Assembly (NCBI GenBank): GCA_965215295.1
Contig: OZ244045.1
Span: forward strand, 4,079,678 to 4,143,677
Direction: 5' to 3'
Source: HK1 sp965215295
GTDB lineage: Bacteria; Pseudomonadota; Gammaproteobacteria; HK1
DNA length: 64,000 nucleotides
Made by a program: the position numbers and the translations under genes. Position 1 is the stretch's first letter. Every line of letters starts with the position of its first letter. Below, piece by piece: positions 29,410-38,537 of the stretch. The notes under the pieces were generated by a model. The model searched no databases, was not told the DNA's origin, and saw only the letters and a list, made by a program, of their open reading frames with translations.

Positions 29410-30558
29410 ATGCACTCGAGAACTCGAAAGTCCCACTCCGCCATCGTGCTCGCGATGGCCCTCGCCATGACCCTCGCCATGACCGCCTGCGGCGGAGGCG
29501 GGGGCGGCATACTGCCCGACCCGCCGCCGGGGAGCCCCGAGCCCGCGAGCCCCGAGCCCACGAGCCCCGAGCCCACGAGCCCGGAGTTCGCGAGTTTTAC
29601 TGACGTTTACGAGGCGGAGCCAGGAGCAACGGGCGAGGCTGTGCAACGAGCCGCCACTGCGTTGACGCAGGCGGGGAGCGTCGACGTGTCCGGAGTGTCG
29701 ACCGATGCCGCACATGCACAGGTGACATTGAACGATGGAGCCATCGCCCTGAGGGTCACGCGAGACGACGGAAGCTCGTTCAACGTGAATAGCGACGACC
29801 ACGCGTATGAATTCGAGTCGCTGCCCCGGTCGGAGACGGTGCTCGAGCATGGCGCCGAGGTGGGAATGATCGACATCACGGACGACGCGGCGACGGCGGC
29901 GTTCATCGGTGCCGAGTGGGAGCCGGGATATGGCGAATGGGGAGCAGTCGGGATCTGGGTCCACCTCGAAGGCGACATCGAAGACGGAAGCATCCGCGGT
30001 GTGGAAGTCGGGGCCTTCGTGGACGGAGCAGAGCTCGACGGCATCCCGGACCTGCCGCCTGCCGGTACCGCAACCTATTCCGGAGCAGCAAGTGGGCTCT
30101 ACGCAGGAGAGTACGGGACGGACGCGGACGTACCCCAAGGGAGCCAAGTGGTCGGCACCTACGACGGCGACCTCACACTCGTCGCCGACTTCGGCGCGGG
30201 AACCATCGGGGGGCACATCGGCATCGGCGGCGAAGACTTCAGTGAGTATGTGGTGACCCCCTCTGGAGACGAAGTACGTTCGTCCGGGACCGCAGACTTC
30301 CGCGCCGAACTCGGCGCCATCCCGATCGACAGCGACGGAAGCTTCTCGGGGCAGACGGTGAGCGTGACGCATCCGGATGGGCACGTCACGTCGTCCGAAG
30401 GCGCATGGGGCGGGAAGTTTTCGACCATCGCCGACGGCAACGGGGACCCCCGTCTCGTCGCCGGAACGCACGGAGGAAGTTTCACGACCGAGGGCGGATC
30501 GGAGATCAGCTTCATCGGCGTGTTCATCGGCCTGACCGAAGCGCTCGCCCAACCGTAG
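29410..30558 (+). CDS. TbpB-like surface lipoprotein, probable Slam substrate
   Basis: 382 residues. The N-terminus is a lipoprotein signal: basic start, a hydrophobic run ending LAMTLAMTAC, then a Gly run and a PEPTSPEPTSP linker of the type that tethers proteins to the outer membrane. The C-terminal half resembles the beta-barrel lobe of TbpB/fHbp-type lipoproteins (YSGAASGLYAGEYG, LTLVADFGAGTIGGHI, AWGGKFST...GTHGGSFTTEGGSEISFIGVF). Such proteins bind host or environmental ligands at the cell surface. The ligand is unknown. A Slam-family gene 80 bp downstream and a poly-C promoter upstream support surface display with on/off control. The Met at -3 of the lipobox is a little unusual. Confidence 0.75.
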   Translation: MHSRTRKSHSAIVLAMALAMTLAMTACGGGGGGILPDPPPGSPEPASPEPTSPEPTSPEFASFTDVYEAEPGATGEAVQRAATALTQAGSVDVSGVSTDAAHAQVTLNDGAIALRVTRDDGSSFNVNSDDHAYEFESLPRSETVLEHGAEVGMIDITDDAATAAFIGAEWEPGYGEWGAVGIWVHLEGDIEDGSIRGVEVGAFVDGAELDGIPDLPPAGTATYSGAASGLYAGEYGTDADVPQGSQVVGTYDGDLTLVADFGAGTIGGHIGIGGEDFSEYVVTPSGDEVRSSGTADFRAELGAIPIDSDGSFSGQTVSVTHPDGHVTSSEGAWGGKFSTIADGNGDPRLVAGTHGGSFTTEGGSEISFIGVFIGLTEALAQP

Positions 30559-30605
30559 AGAACGCGGAAGACGGGCCCGGGGCCCCGCACGGGGCGCCGA
30601 CGGGC

Positions 30606-30619
30606 GGGCTCGTGAGCCC
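30606..30619. other. Short hairpin between lipoprotein and Slam genes
   Basis: GGGCT-cgtg-AGCCC lies 20 bp before the Slam ATG. It could reduce read-through from the lipoprotein gene or shield the Slam ribosome site; the sequence alone cannot decide. Confidence 0.35.
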
Positions 30620-30638
30620 CGCGACGTATACTCGCGAA

Positions 30639-32009
30639 ATGTCGAGGGGGCTCGCCCGCTACAGGCGGAGGCTGATCGGCGTGATCGGGCTCCTGCTCCT
30701 GGCGCCAGTCGGGCACGCGGGAGCGAGCGGCGCGTCGGCCGCCTCGGCTCTGGCCGAGGCGGAGGCGCTCCTGAGGAAGGAACGATTCGTCGACGCCCTG
30801 GAGCTCCTGCGGCCGCTCGCCGAGCGGGACCGCAGGCATCCGAAGGTGCTGTTCCTCATCGGGCTCGCATCGATCGAGGCGGCGCGCGGACCGGACGCAA
30901 CGGAGGACGAGCGCGAAGCGCTGCTCGATGAGGCGGTCGCGGCGTTTCGGTCGATCCTCGTCGACCGGCCCGATCTGGTCCGGGCGCGCTTGGAGCTGGC
31001 GCGAGCGTTCTTCCTCCAGGGCGAAGACGATCTGGCGCGGCGCCACTTCGAGCACGTGCTCGGAGGAACGCTGCCGGACCCGGTGGCTTCCAACGTTCGA
31101 GGGTTTCTCGCGCAGATCCGGAAGCGGCGGCGCTGGTCGGCGTACCTCGGCGCATCGGTGGCCTCGGACACCAACATCGGAGCCGCCTCGGACGAGGAGA
31201 TCGTCTACATCTTCGACCTGCCGTTTCGCCGCAACGCCCCCGACGAGCTGACGACCTCGGGCGTCGGCGTCTCCCTGTGGGCCGGGGGCGAGTACCAGCA
31301 ACCTCTCGGCGAGAAGTGGCGAATGCGCACGGGGGCGGACCTCGCGCGGAGAGAGTACGCGGGCAGCGGATTCGACGAAACGATCCTGTCGGTGCATGCG
31401 GGGCCACGGTGGCTGCTCGACGGGCGCACGGACCTCAGCGTCCTCGCGAACGGCCGCTGGCGCTCGCTGGCCGGCGAGGTGGTTCGAAACCACACCGGGG
31501 TCCGAATCGAGGCTCGGCGACGCCTCGCCCCGCGGCTCACCGCCAGCGCGGAGGCTTCCTGGCACCGGCGCAACGACCGCCGCGACGATCGGCAGGACGG
31601 TCCCGTGATCGGCATGTCGGCGAAGGGGACATGGATCATCGGCTCGACCATGCAGGCGAGTGCGACAGTGGGCTACGGGAAGGAGCGGCCCGTGCTGGAG
31701 AGGTACCGAAACGACAGCCGCCGGGTGCGGGTGGACCTTTCCGTGGCGTTGCCGGGCGGATTCAACGTGGGCGGAAGCGGCGGGTTCCGCTGGAGCCGGT
31801 ACCGGGGGAGCTGGCACCCGTTCACACGTGACGGCGCCGCGCGCCGCGACCGCACGCGGACCTTGAGTCTGTCGGTGTACAGGCGCGACTTCACCCTCTT
31901 CGGGTTCAGCCCGCAACTGGTGGTGACCCGCGAGGCCCGTACGAGCACCGCACAGCTCCATGACTACGAGCGCACACGAGGCGACGTACGCTTCGTTCGC
32001 CAGTTCTGA
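30639..32009 (+). CDS. Slam-family outer-membrane translocator of surface lipoproteins
   Basis: 456 residues, close to the size of neisserial Slam1. A signal peptide (MSRGLARYRRRLIGVIGLLLLAPVGHAGA) is followed by a TPR-like helical domain (about 35-165: ALAEAEALLRKERFVDALEL, VRARLELARAFFLQGEDDLARRHFEHVL). From about residue 175 the chain is alternating amphipathic strands (WSAYLGASVASDTNIGAAS, TSGVGVSLWAGGEYQQPL), ending in RQF with a terminal Phe. This TPR-plus-barrel layout is that of Slam (DUF560), which moves lipoproteins such as TbpB or fHbp across the outer membrane. The gene directly upstream is a TbpB-like lipoprotein, the expected client. Confidence 0.8.
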   Translation: MSRGLARYRRRLIGVIGLLLLAPVGHAGASGASAASALAEAEALLRKERFVDALELLRPLAERDRRHPKVLFLIGLASIEAARGPDATEDEREALLDEAVAAFRSILVDRPDLVRARLELARAFFLQGEDDLARRHFEHVLGGTLPDPVASNVRGFLAQIRKRRRWSAYLGASVASDTNIGAASDEEIVYIFDLPFRRNAPDELTTSGVGVSLWAGGEYQQPLGEKWRMRTGADLARREYAGSGFDETILSVHAGPRWLLDGRTDLSVLANGRWRSLAGEVVRNHTGVRIEARRRLAPRLTASAEASWHRRNDRRDDRQDGPVIGMSAKGTWIIGSTMQASATVGYGKERPVLERYRNDSRRVRVDLSVALPGGFNVGGSGGFRWSRYRGSWHPFTRDGAARRDRTRTLSLSVYRRDFTLFGFSPQLVVTREARTSTAQLHDYERTRGDVRFVRQF

Positions 32010-32293
32010 ACGCCGGCGCGCCGGTCAATCGTCAACGAACACGTCGTGCTCGCCCGGACGCATCTCCAAACGCTCCGGCCGACCAGCCATGCGTGCCGTT
32101 GGGCGGAATCAAAACCAGCCGCGGGCAAGAGCGTCCCGTTCGCTGGTCGCATCCCCTCCCGACAGGGCGCGGAAGTGTCGACAATACAAACCAACGGTCA
32201 TATTCAGCAAGTTACGCCTCTATTCCAGAAAAGATCATGCGGAGATCTCCAAGCTGGTTACCCGTGATCTTCTTCGTCATTTTCGAAACTTGG
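32010..32293. other. Intergenic gap between convergent genes
   Basis: GC content drops here, marking the start of the accessory island. No gene, hairpin or repeat with support was seen. Confidence 0.5.
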
Positions 32294-34168
32294 TCACGGT
32301 GGCTGAACTTCTTGTGGGGATTGACTTGACTCGGTATCCGTGGGAGCCATGAAGCGAGGAAGCGATGAGCTGCCATCCTCGATGAGAGCACGGATGTCGT
32401 CGAGGTCTGCTTCAAATTCTGGTGCACCCACTTGGAGGTAGCGCCAGCAACTGAACTCGGTTCGTCCGTGGAGGGCACTCAAGGTTTCTTGCGCCCGAGC
32501 CACATAGTCAAGGGCTGCGGCGTTTTCCCCCGTAGCCCAGCAGGCCACCGCCATGCACTGGAGATAGTTTGTGGTCTCGTCCCCCTGGATATCTGACCGA
32601 TCGAGATCAACGACGCGCTGAAACGCCTCCGTCTCAACCGTTTGTGTCATGCCCCAGAGAGCCATTGCATAGTTGAATGCATCGACAATGGTGAGATCCG
32701 AGAGTCTTTGTTCTTCTTTGCGAAACATCCCTGCCGCAGCAGAGCATCTTCCCAACCCCATATATGATATTCCGAGAAAATGTTGCGCGATAGCAATCCG
32801 TTCTTCGGGGAAATCGGGTACGGCAAGAAGCCGTTCCCACAAGGAAACCGCGAGCTGCAGGTGCTCCTTCGTACGATTGAACGAATGTGCAAGCCAGAAT
32901 TGGTCATCGACTTCCAACGACCTGACGGCGGTTGATTCGGCAAGTTCATTCACAGTGGACGGTTGCGTGCGCACCAGCCGCCCAAGCGCTTCGCGTACCA
33001 TAGGAGGAGCGACCTGCCTGGACTCCAGAACCCGCCGCGCATCCTCGGTCGCGCCCGGGATGTCGTCATTGTCCGCCCGAATCCGAGCACGCTTGAGATA
33101 GGCCTCCGGTCGGTCGTATCCGGCGTCGATTGCCTGTTGGACCAGCAATGCCACGGATTCAGGCTGACGGTCGTCTTCTCCGAGCTCGGCCAAGAGAAAC
33201 AGGATTTCTCCGTCCTCGGCATGCGCCTTCTCGATTTCCTTGAGCATGCCTTCTCTTGCAGTGGCGGGATCGTCCCCGGTTCGCCGCCACCACCGGCCCG
33301 CTCGCCGGATGTACTCGAGGGCTCCATCCCGATCCCGCCAGTTGCGCGAGGAAATCTCCCGAACGATCTCTCCGTATTGCTTCGCAAGACGACTTCTCGG
33401 TCGGTCCTTTGCAAAGACCACTTGGTTCAATAGGGAGAGACTGTCGTACCGGTGGACGACCATCGGCTCCCGCCGGAAGCCGAGCTGGCGCTGAAACGCA
33501 TCGATCTTTCCCTCGAGGATTTGGTATTCGTCATCCAGATCCGGCACATTGGACATCACGAAGTGAAGCGCTATGGTCTTGTTGCGAGGTCCGTCGGCCT
33601 CGGAGCGAATGTCACCGACCACCTTGCTCAAACCCCGGAGGTTCTGTTCGTTCGGGAAGAAGAACACAACGACGGAATCAGGTAGCTGTCGGGTGCAGAT
33701 CCCGCATGTATCCGTGTGTCCGGTGCGAGAGTCGATTAGCACATAGTCAGGTCGCAGGACCTGGTTCCATTGCTCTTTCAGATCTTCGAACAGCAGATAG
33801 CCATCTCGCCTGTCATAGAGCTCAGCCCAGTTGACCTGATTGAAATTGGCTGCGTAGGAGTCGCTCCTGCCCGACGGCATGATCCAAAGCCGACCCCCCT
33901 CCTCCCCAATGTCGGGGCACTCGCCGATGTAGTCGGCGGCATCCGGAGCCTGTTGTCCCGAGTCCAAGTAGCGGGTAACGAAGTCGATCACACCAGGAAC
34001 CTCTTCGCGCGTCTGGAGCACATCGAAGGTGTCGAGTCCCGGTGCCTCGACATCGAAGTCGACAACAAGCACCCGCCGACCCCGCAGGGCGAGCGTGACG
34101 GCGGCGTTCACGAGCGCCATCGTGCGACCAACGCCGCCCTTGAACGAATAGAAGGTTGTGACGTACAT
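32294..34168 (-). CDS. KGGVGR-motif ParA/MinD-like ATPase with C-terminal TPR-like region
   Basis: 624 residues. The N-terminus carries a variant deviant Walker A, FKGGVGRT at residues 9-16, in which the usual second Lys is Arg. Further SIMIBI motifs follow: VVDFDVEAPGLD (about 36-46) and VLIDSRTGHTD (143-153). From about residue 320 the protein becomes helical and TPR-like (EILFLLAELGED, RIAIAQHFLGISYMGLGRCSAAAGMF). KGGVGR-variant ATPases are known from bacterial conflict-type loci, but their activity is poorly understood. The ATG is 4 nt after the stop of the MqsA-like gene, so the two are one operon. GC is lower than in the flanking chromosome. A defence or toxin-antitoxin role is inference from context. 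Confidence 0.75.
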   Translation of the reverse strand: MYVTTFYSFKGGVGRTMALVNAAVTLALRGRRVLVVDFDVEAPGLDTFDVLQTREEVPGVIDFVTRYLDSGQQAPDAADYIGECPDIGEEGGRLWIMPSGRSDSYAANFNQVNWAELYDRRDGYLLFEDLKEQWNQVLRPDYVLIDSRTGHTDTCGICTRQLPDSVVVFFFPNEQNLRGLSKVVGDIRSEADGPRNKTIALHFVMSNVPDLDDEYQILEGKIDAFQRQLGFRREPMVVHRYDSLSLLNQVVFAKDRPRSRLAKQYGEIVREISSRNWRDRDGALEYIRRAGRWWRRTGDDPATAREGMLKEIEKAHAEDGEILFLLAELGEDDRQPESVALLVQQAIDAGYDRPEAYLKRARIRADNDDIPGATEDARRVLESRQVAPPMVREALGRLVRTQPSTVNELAESTAVRSLEVDDQFWLAHSFNRTKEHLQLAVSLWERLLAVPDFPEERIAIAQHFLGISYMGLGRCSAAAGMFRKEEQRLSDLTIVDAFNYAMALWGMTQTVETEAFQRVVDLDRSDIQGDETTNYLQCMAVACWATGENAAALDYVARAQETLSALHGRTEFSCWRYLQVGAPEFEADLDDIRALIEDGSSSLPRFMAPTDTESSQSPQEVQPP

Positions 34169-34172
34169 CGTT

Positions 34173-34733
34173 TCAGGCAGCGATGCGCAACCGGAAACTC
34201 TCCTGCTCCTTCAGCACAGCGCTGTTCACCTGCAAGGCGCGAAATCGTTCCTCGACCATGACGACGGCAGAACGCGGGAGGGCTTGCGGCTCTGTCGGCG
34301 CCTGGAGCTGCCGCATGATGCCGGGATGCTTCAAGAGACGAAGATACCGATCGTTCGCGTGAGTCTGGATGTTGAGTCCGTTCTCCCACCGGTTCAGCGA
34401 CGCCTCGCCGAGTCCTGTCACTTGGGCAAAGCGTGCCCGCGACATTCCATGGCTCTCTCTGATCCGCCGGATCTCCGCGGGAGTCAGGACGCCAAGATGC
34501 CCGCAGACCACTTCATGCTTGAGCCGTTCGGCGGGTTCATCAAGGAACTCGAGCTCGCAGGAAGCGCAGTTACGCACGGGGACGTTCACCGAGAGCTCCG
34601 CCACGGATTCCCCGGATCCATAGTCGAACACGTGCGGTTTCCACGACGTCGTGACTTCGCCCGTGCCGCACAACGGGCAGGACACGTCCGCCGCGACCTC
34701 CTGCCGCTGAGCCCCCGAGTGTTTTGGGTGCAT
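34173..34733 (-). CDS. MqsA-like zinc-finger/HTH protein, probable antitoxin or regulator
   Basis: 186 residues. Two CxxC pairs (Cys19/22 and Cys56/59) form an N-terminal zinc finger of the YgiT/MqsA type. Residues about 85-125 form an XRE-like helix-turn-helix (ILTPAEIRRIRE-like entry, then MSRARFAQVTGLGEASLNRWENG). In MqsA this layout neutralises the toxin with the N-domain and represses the operon with the C-domain. An AGGAGG ribosome site lies 6 nt before the ATG. Upstream, before the IS insertion, the stop of the toxin-like gene would have been 12 nt away. Here it precedes the KGGVGR ATPase rather than ending the operon. Confidence 0.75.
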   Translation of the reverse strand: MHPKHSGAQRQEVAADVSCPLCGTGEVTTSWKPHVFDYGSGESVAELSVNVPVRNCASCELEFLDEPAERLKHEVVCGHLGVLTPAEIRRIRESHGMSRARFAQVTGLGEASLNRWENGLNIQTHANDRYLRLLKHPGIMRQLQAPTEPQALPRSAVVMVEERFRALQVNSAVLKEQESFRLRIAA

Positions 34734-34765
34734 CTCCAGCCTCCTTCAATCTTTCCGTTCGGAGT

Positions 34766-36091
34766 CACTGCTGTCCCAACAAAGCTATAGGATAGTTCTG
34801 TAAAACATTGATTTGATTGATTAAATATAGATTTTCCACAGGGCATCGACTTGAGCAGCACCAGACCTCTGCGACCATTGCACCTCCACTGTCAGAGGAG
34901 ATGGTCATGTACTCGGGCCGACTGGTATTTTCTCAGGTGATGGACCATCTGCCGATGAAGACATTTCGCAGATGCGTTCAACGCTACCAAGGCAATCGTC
35001 ATCTCCAATCCTTCACCTGCCTTGACCAGTTTCTCTGCATGGCATTTGCGCAGCTCACCTTCCGCGAGAGCCTGCGCGATATCGAAGCATGTCTGCGAGC
35101 ACACGAGGACAAGCTCTATCACATGGGCATTCGTGGCGGGATGTCGCGCAACACCTTGGCCAACGCCAATCAACGCCGGGACTGGCGCATCTACGCGGAG
35201 CTCGCGCAGGCCATGATTCGCATCGCCCGCCCGCTGTATGCCGACGAGGACTTGGGGCTGGAGCTCGACCACACCGTCTACGCCCTGGATGCATCGACCA
35301 TCGACCTGTGCCTGTCGGTCTTTCCGTGGGCGTTGTTTCGCTCCACCAAGTCGGCCGTCAAGCTGCACACGCTACTGGACCTGCGGGGCAACATTCCGGC
35401 GTTCATTCACGTCTCTGACGGGAAGATGCACGATGTGAACGTCCTCGACATCCTGGTGCCCGAGCCCGGCGCGTTCTACATCATGGACCGCGGGTACGTG
35501 GACTTCGAGCGTTTGTTTCTCCTGCACACCATCGGGGCATTCTTCATTATCCGCGCAAAGTCCAACACTCGCTACCAGCGCCGGTATTCCCATTCAATCG
35601 ACAAGACGACCGGGGTGCGTTGCGACCAGACGGTGGTGTTGACTGGCGCGAAGGGCAGAAAGCACTATCCGCAGCCGATGCGTCGAGTCAAGTACTATGA
35701 TGAGGGAACGGAAAAGACGTTCAACTTTCTGACCAATCACTTTGCCGTCTCGGCGTCCACCGTTGCACAGCTCTATCGTTACCGATGGCAAGTGGAGCTC
35801 TTCTTCAAGTGGGTCAAGCAACACCTGCGCATCAAGTCGTTCTTCGGCACGACGGAGAACGCGGTCAAGACTCAGATATGGATTGCGGTGACAGTGTATG
35901 TGCTGGTGGCGGTGCTCAGGAAGCGGCTGGGCATCACGGCTGACCTCTACACAATTTTGCAGGTTTTGAGCCTGACGCTATTCGAGAAAACGTCTATTTT
36001 CAGGCTGTTTTCTGACACCGACTACAATTTATCGAATCTCGAAAACTCTAACCAGTTGATTTTATTCGAATAATTGTTGGGACACTAGTGG
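34766..36091 (+). mobile_element. Complete IS4-family insertion sequence, 1,326 bp, with 9-bp target duplication
   Basis: Ends are 17-bp inverted repeats with two mismatches (CACTGCTGTCCCAACAA left; CACTAGTGTCCCAACAA on the other strand at the right). The 9-bp GTTCGGAGT occurs directly outside both ends (34757-34765 and 36092-36100). Its GC and codon use are clearly lower than those of the chromosome. It lies three codons before the end of the toxin-like reading frame. Confidence 0.92.
34907..36073 (+). CDS. IS4-family DDE transposase
   Basis: 388 residues from the ATG at 34907, chosen because a GAGGAG ribosome site lies 6 nt upstream and MYSGRLVFSQ is the usual family start. The N-terminus matches the DUF4372-type entry (FTCLDQFLCMAFAQLTFRES). 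Catalytic residues: first Asp in YALDASTID, second in YIMDRGYVD, Glu in the YRYRWQVELFFKWVKQHLRIK signature (the IS4 YREK motif). The protein looks intact, so the element may be active. Confidence 0.95.
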   Translation: MYSGRLVFSQVMDHLPMKTFRRCVQRYQGNRHLQSFTCLDQFLCMAFAQLTFRESLRDIEACLRAHEDKLYHMGIRGGMSRNTLANANQRRDWRIYAELAQAMIRIARPLYADEDLGLELDHTVYALDASTIDLCLSVFPWALFRSTKSAVKLHTLLDLRGNIPAFIHVSDGKMHDVNVLDILVPEPGAFYIMDRGYVDFERLFLLHTIGAFFIIRAKSNTRYQRRYSHSIDKTTGVRCDQTVVLTGAKGRKHYPQPMRRVKYYDEGTEKTFNFLTNHFAVSASTVAQLYRYRWQVELFFKWVKQHLRIKSFFGTTENAVKTQIWIAVTVYVLVAVLRKRLGITADLYTILQVLSLTLFEKTSIFRLFSDTDYNLSNLENSNQLILFE

Positions 36092-36250
36092 TTCGGAGTA
36101 GTGAAAGCTGCGTCCGAGAACCTTCCCGGACCCTAGCTCGAGCTTGACGTAGAGCTGCGGCTGACCAGGCTCAATGTCGATAAGCATCACGTACCCCCGA
36201 GCCCCTGGTGGCTTCCGGAGCTTCAGGATCTCGACCGGGTGGTCATCCGC
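36092..36250 (-). pseudogene. Middle part of a 119-residue toxin-like gene split by two transposons
   Basis: Reads DDHPVEILKLRKPPG... through LYVKLELGSG...GRSFHYSE on the minus strand. Removing the IS and one 9-bp copy joins it to 34756-34746, adding RKD and a TGA that sits just before the MqsA-like ribosome site. Removing the 3.4-kb transposon joins it upstream, in frame, to 39659-39851. As it stands, the frame runs into the IS and ends after nine foreign residues. LYVKL...RSFH is reminiscent of the end of small toxins paired with MqsA-type proteins; the family assignment is inference. Confidence 0.75.
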
Positions 36251-36540
36251 TGTTGTTTCTCACATTCCGTCGTGGGACCCCCACGGGAATGGGTCGGACT
36301 ATTCCGTAGACGGATTTCCTGGGATGACGAAGCAATCCGGGAACCGGTCGGAGCGGGTGCGGTCCCCGGTCGCAAGGATCGTTGCGTAGCAGGTGCCGAG
36401 GAGGTCGTCGCCCGATCGGGCGGATGCGTGCCCATCGTCACCGCTTGGCGCCGGGCCAGCGCCGCCGTAGTCTCGCCATCCCTTGGGACAACAGAGGAGT
36501 TGGCCCGCGCGGGGGGACGAACCCCGCCGGGCCACGGCCG

Positions 36541-37164
36541 GTGCAGCTTCGGTATGAGACGGGGCTTACCGGCGAGCAATACGTTAAGGCCCAGGCGTGG
36601 CGCGCTGCAACCCTCGAGCGATGTCCGAATCACCCCCACGGGGGATGCTCACTGGCACGCCACGGCACCTACGCGCGCAAGAGCCCGCGCGGGACGCGGA
36701 TCGCTCGCTGGTACTGCCCTGAGAGCCACACCACCTTCAGCCGGCTGCCGGACTGTCTGGCCGCACGGCTGCCCGGTGAGCTCGACACCGTCGAGGCGGT
36801 GGTGGCGTACGCCGAGCAGGCCCCGAGCCTGGCCGCCGCGGCCAATGGGCTGCGCCGCGACGCGGTCGAGCTTGCGGGTGCGATGCGCTGGGTCGAGCGC
36901 CGGGTCCGTCTTGTCCATCACGTTCTGAGTATCGTCATCGGGCTGCTGCCCGAGTCCCTCGCCCGGTGCATCGCCGAGGTGGGCGCGGTGCGCACGCGGC
37001 TCGAGACCGACACCGCGTTGCGGGCGTTGCGTACCCTCACCGACGCGCAGCTCCCCATGCTGCCCGCCCCCTTGGGGTTCCACCCCCACCGCCTCAGCAC
37101 GACGAATCGCCTTCGCGCACGCCAACACAAGATGGGGCCTGACCCGCCGCCGTCGCCTGCGTAG
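36541..37164 (+). CDS. Transposon-associated zinc-ribbon/HTH protein
   Basis: 207 residues from a GTG at 36541 (MQLRYETGLTGEQYVKAQAW), chosen because homologous context begins there; the frame is open further upstream. CPNHPHGGCSLARHGTYARK followed by WYCPESHTTFSLLPDC-like text (here FSRLPDC) suggests a zinc ribbon with Cys/His ligands and a DNA-binding role. It precedes the integrase as in similar three-gene transposons. Exact role unknown. Confidence 0.65.
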   Translation: MQLRYETGLTGEQYVKAQAWRAATLERCPNHPHGGCSLARHGTYARKSPRGTRIARWYCPESHTTFSRLPDCLAARLPGELDTVEAVVAYAEQAPSLAAAANGLRRDAVELAGAMRWVERRVRLVHHVLSIVIGLLPESLARCIAEVGAVRTRLETDTALRALRTLTDAQLPMLPAPLGFHPHRLSTTNRLRARQHKMGPDPPPSPA

Positions 37165-37211
37165 CGTCTCCTCTCCCGGGCCGATGCGCCCCGCCGACGA
37201 GGACTGCACCG

Positions 37212-38537
37212 ATGAACGACCCCAACGAGACGCTGCGCAACGCCGTGGCGCTGTTCCGCTACGGCCTCATCGCCGATGTGCTCCCACTGCCGCCGGGCAG
37301 CCGCGACATCCGCCGCGCCCTGCACGAGAAGGCCCAACGCACCTACACCATCCCCGGCACCCGCCGTACCCGCGTCGCCGTCGAGACGATGCGCGACTGG
37401 CTCAGCCTGTATCGCAACGGCGGGTTCGAGGCGCTGTACCCCAAGACCCGCGCCGACCGCGGCCAGCCCCGGCGCCTGCCCCCAGAGGTCGCCGAGTGGC
37501 TCGTTACGCTCAAGACCGAGCAGCCCGCGCTCTCGGTCAACGCCCTCATCCGCGATGCCCGCGAACGCGGCGTCGACCACCCCCTCGCCCCCTCGACCGT
37601 GCACCGGCTGCTCTCGCGCGAAGGACTGCTCGACAAACGCCCCGGCGACCCCGTCGCCACCGACCGGCGACGCTTCGCCTTCCGCGACGCCGGCGAGCTG
37701 TGGATGAGCGACGTGATGCACGGACCGAAGGTGCGCGACGGGCGCCGGCGCCGAAAGGCCTTCCTCATCGCGTTCATCGACGACGCCACCCGCGTCATCC
37801 CCTTCGCCGCCTTCGCCTGCGCGGACAACACCACCGCCTTCCTGCCCGTGCTCAAGCAGGCCATCGCGCGGCGCGGCCTCCCCGCAAGACTCTACGTCGA
37901 CAACGGGGCGAGCTTCCGCTCCCAGCAGCTCGCACTGGTGTGCGCCAAGCTCGGCATCGCGCTCATCCACGCCCGGCCCTATCAGCCCGCCGGAAAGGGA
38001 AAAATCGAGCGCTTCTTCCGTACCCTGCGCGCCGCCTGGCTCGCCCACCTCACCGCCGAGGCCACCGAGAGCCTGGAGACGTTGAACCGCACCCTGTGGG
38101 CCTGGGTCGAGGGCGAGTACCACCACTCGCCCCATCGCGGTCTCGACGGGCGCACCCCCCTCGACCAGTGGGCACTCGCCGGGCACAACGTGCGCTTCCC
38201 CGGCCCCCGCCTCGACCTCGACGACCTCTTCCTGTTCGAGGCCAAACGCCGCGTCATGAAAGACCGCACCGTCAGCCTCCACGGACGACTCTACGAGGTC
38301 GACGCCGTGCTCGTCGGCCAATCCGTCACCTTGCGCTACGACCCCGACGCACCGCCTGCGCGCCCCATCGAGGTCGTCCACGACGGCAAGCCCGCAGGCA
38401 CCGCCACCCGCCTCGACGCCTACGCCAACACCGCCGTCAAGCGCCACCGACCCTCCTGGCAGCTTCAGTGCGACACCCCCGCATCCGAACCGCCTGCCTC
38501 GCCTCTGACGATGCGCACCCTCAAGGAGAGCCCGTAA
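37212..38537 (+). CDS. DDE integrase-type transposase
   Basis: 441 residues. An N-terminal HTH region (TRVAVETMRDWLSLYRNGGFEAL) resembles IS481/Tn552 transposases. The rve-type catalytic core has Asp in LWMSDVMHG, Asp in YVDNGASF and Glu in GKGKIERFF. A Mu-type C-terminal beta domain (LFLFEAKRRVMKDRTVSLHGRLYEV) follows. It catalyses strand transfer together with the ATPase, whose ATG overlaps its stop by one base (TAATG). Confidence 0.92.
   Translation: MNDPNETLRNAVALFRYGLIADVLPLPPGSRDIRRALHEKAQRTYTIPGTRRTRVAVETMRDWLSLYRNGGFEALYPKTRADRGQPRRLPPEVAEWLVTLKTEQPALSVNALIRDARERGVDHPLAPSTVHRLLSREGLLDKRPGDPVATDRRRFAFRDAGELWMSDVMHGPKVRDGRRRRKAFLIAFIDDATRVIPFAAFACADNTTAFLPVLKQAIARRGLPARLYVDNGASFRSQQLALVCAKLGIALIHARPYQPAGKGKIERFFRTLRAAWLAHLTAEATESLETLNRTLWAWVEGEYHHSPHRGLDGRTPLDQWALAGHNVRFPGPRLDLDDLFLFEAKRRVMKDRTVSLHGRLYEVDAVLVGQSVTLRYDPDAPPARPIEVVHDGKPAGTATRLDAYANTAVKRHRPSWQLQCDTPASEPPASPLTMRTLKESP

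Noticed and set aside
31960..32352. 130-codon plus-strand frame in the 32-kb gap
   Set aside because: It overlaps the end of the Slam gene and the convergent ATPase gene, has no ribosome site and reads as low-information sequence.
36299..36535. 78-codon minus-strand frame (ending FPDCFVIPGNPSTE) as the upstream part of the toxin-like gene
   Set aside because: It lies inside the transposon, and the two frames are separated by in-frame stops; the true 5' part was found beyond the transposon at 39659-39851.
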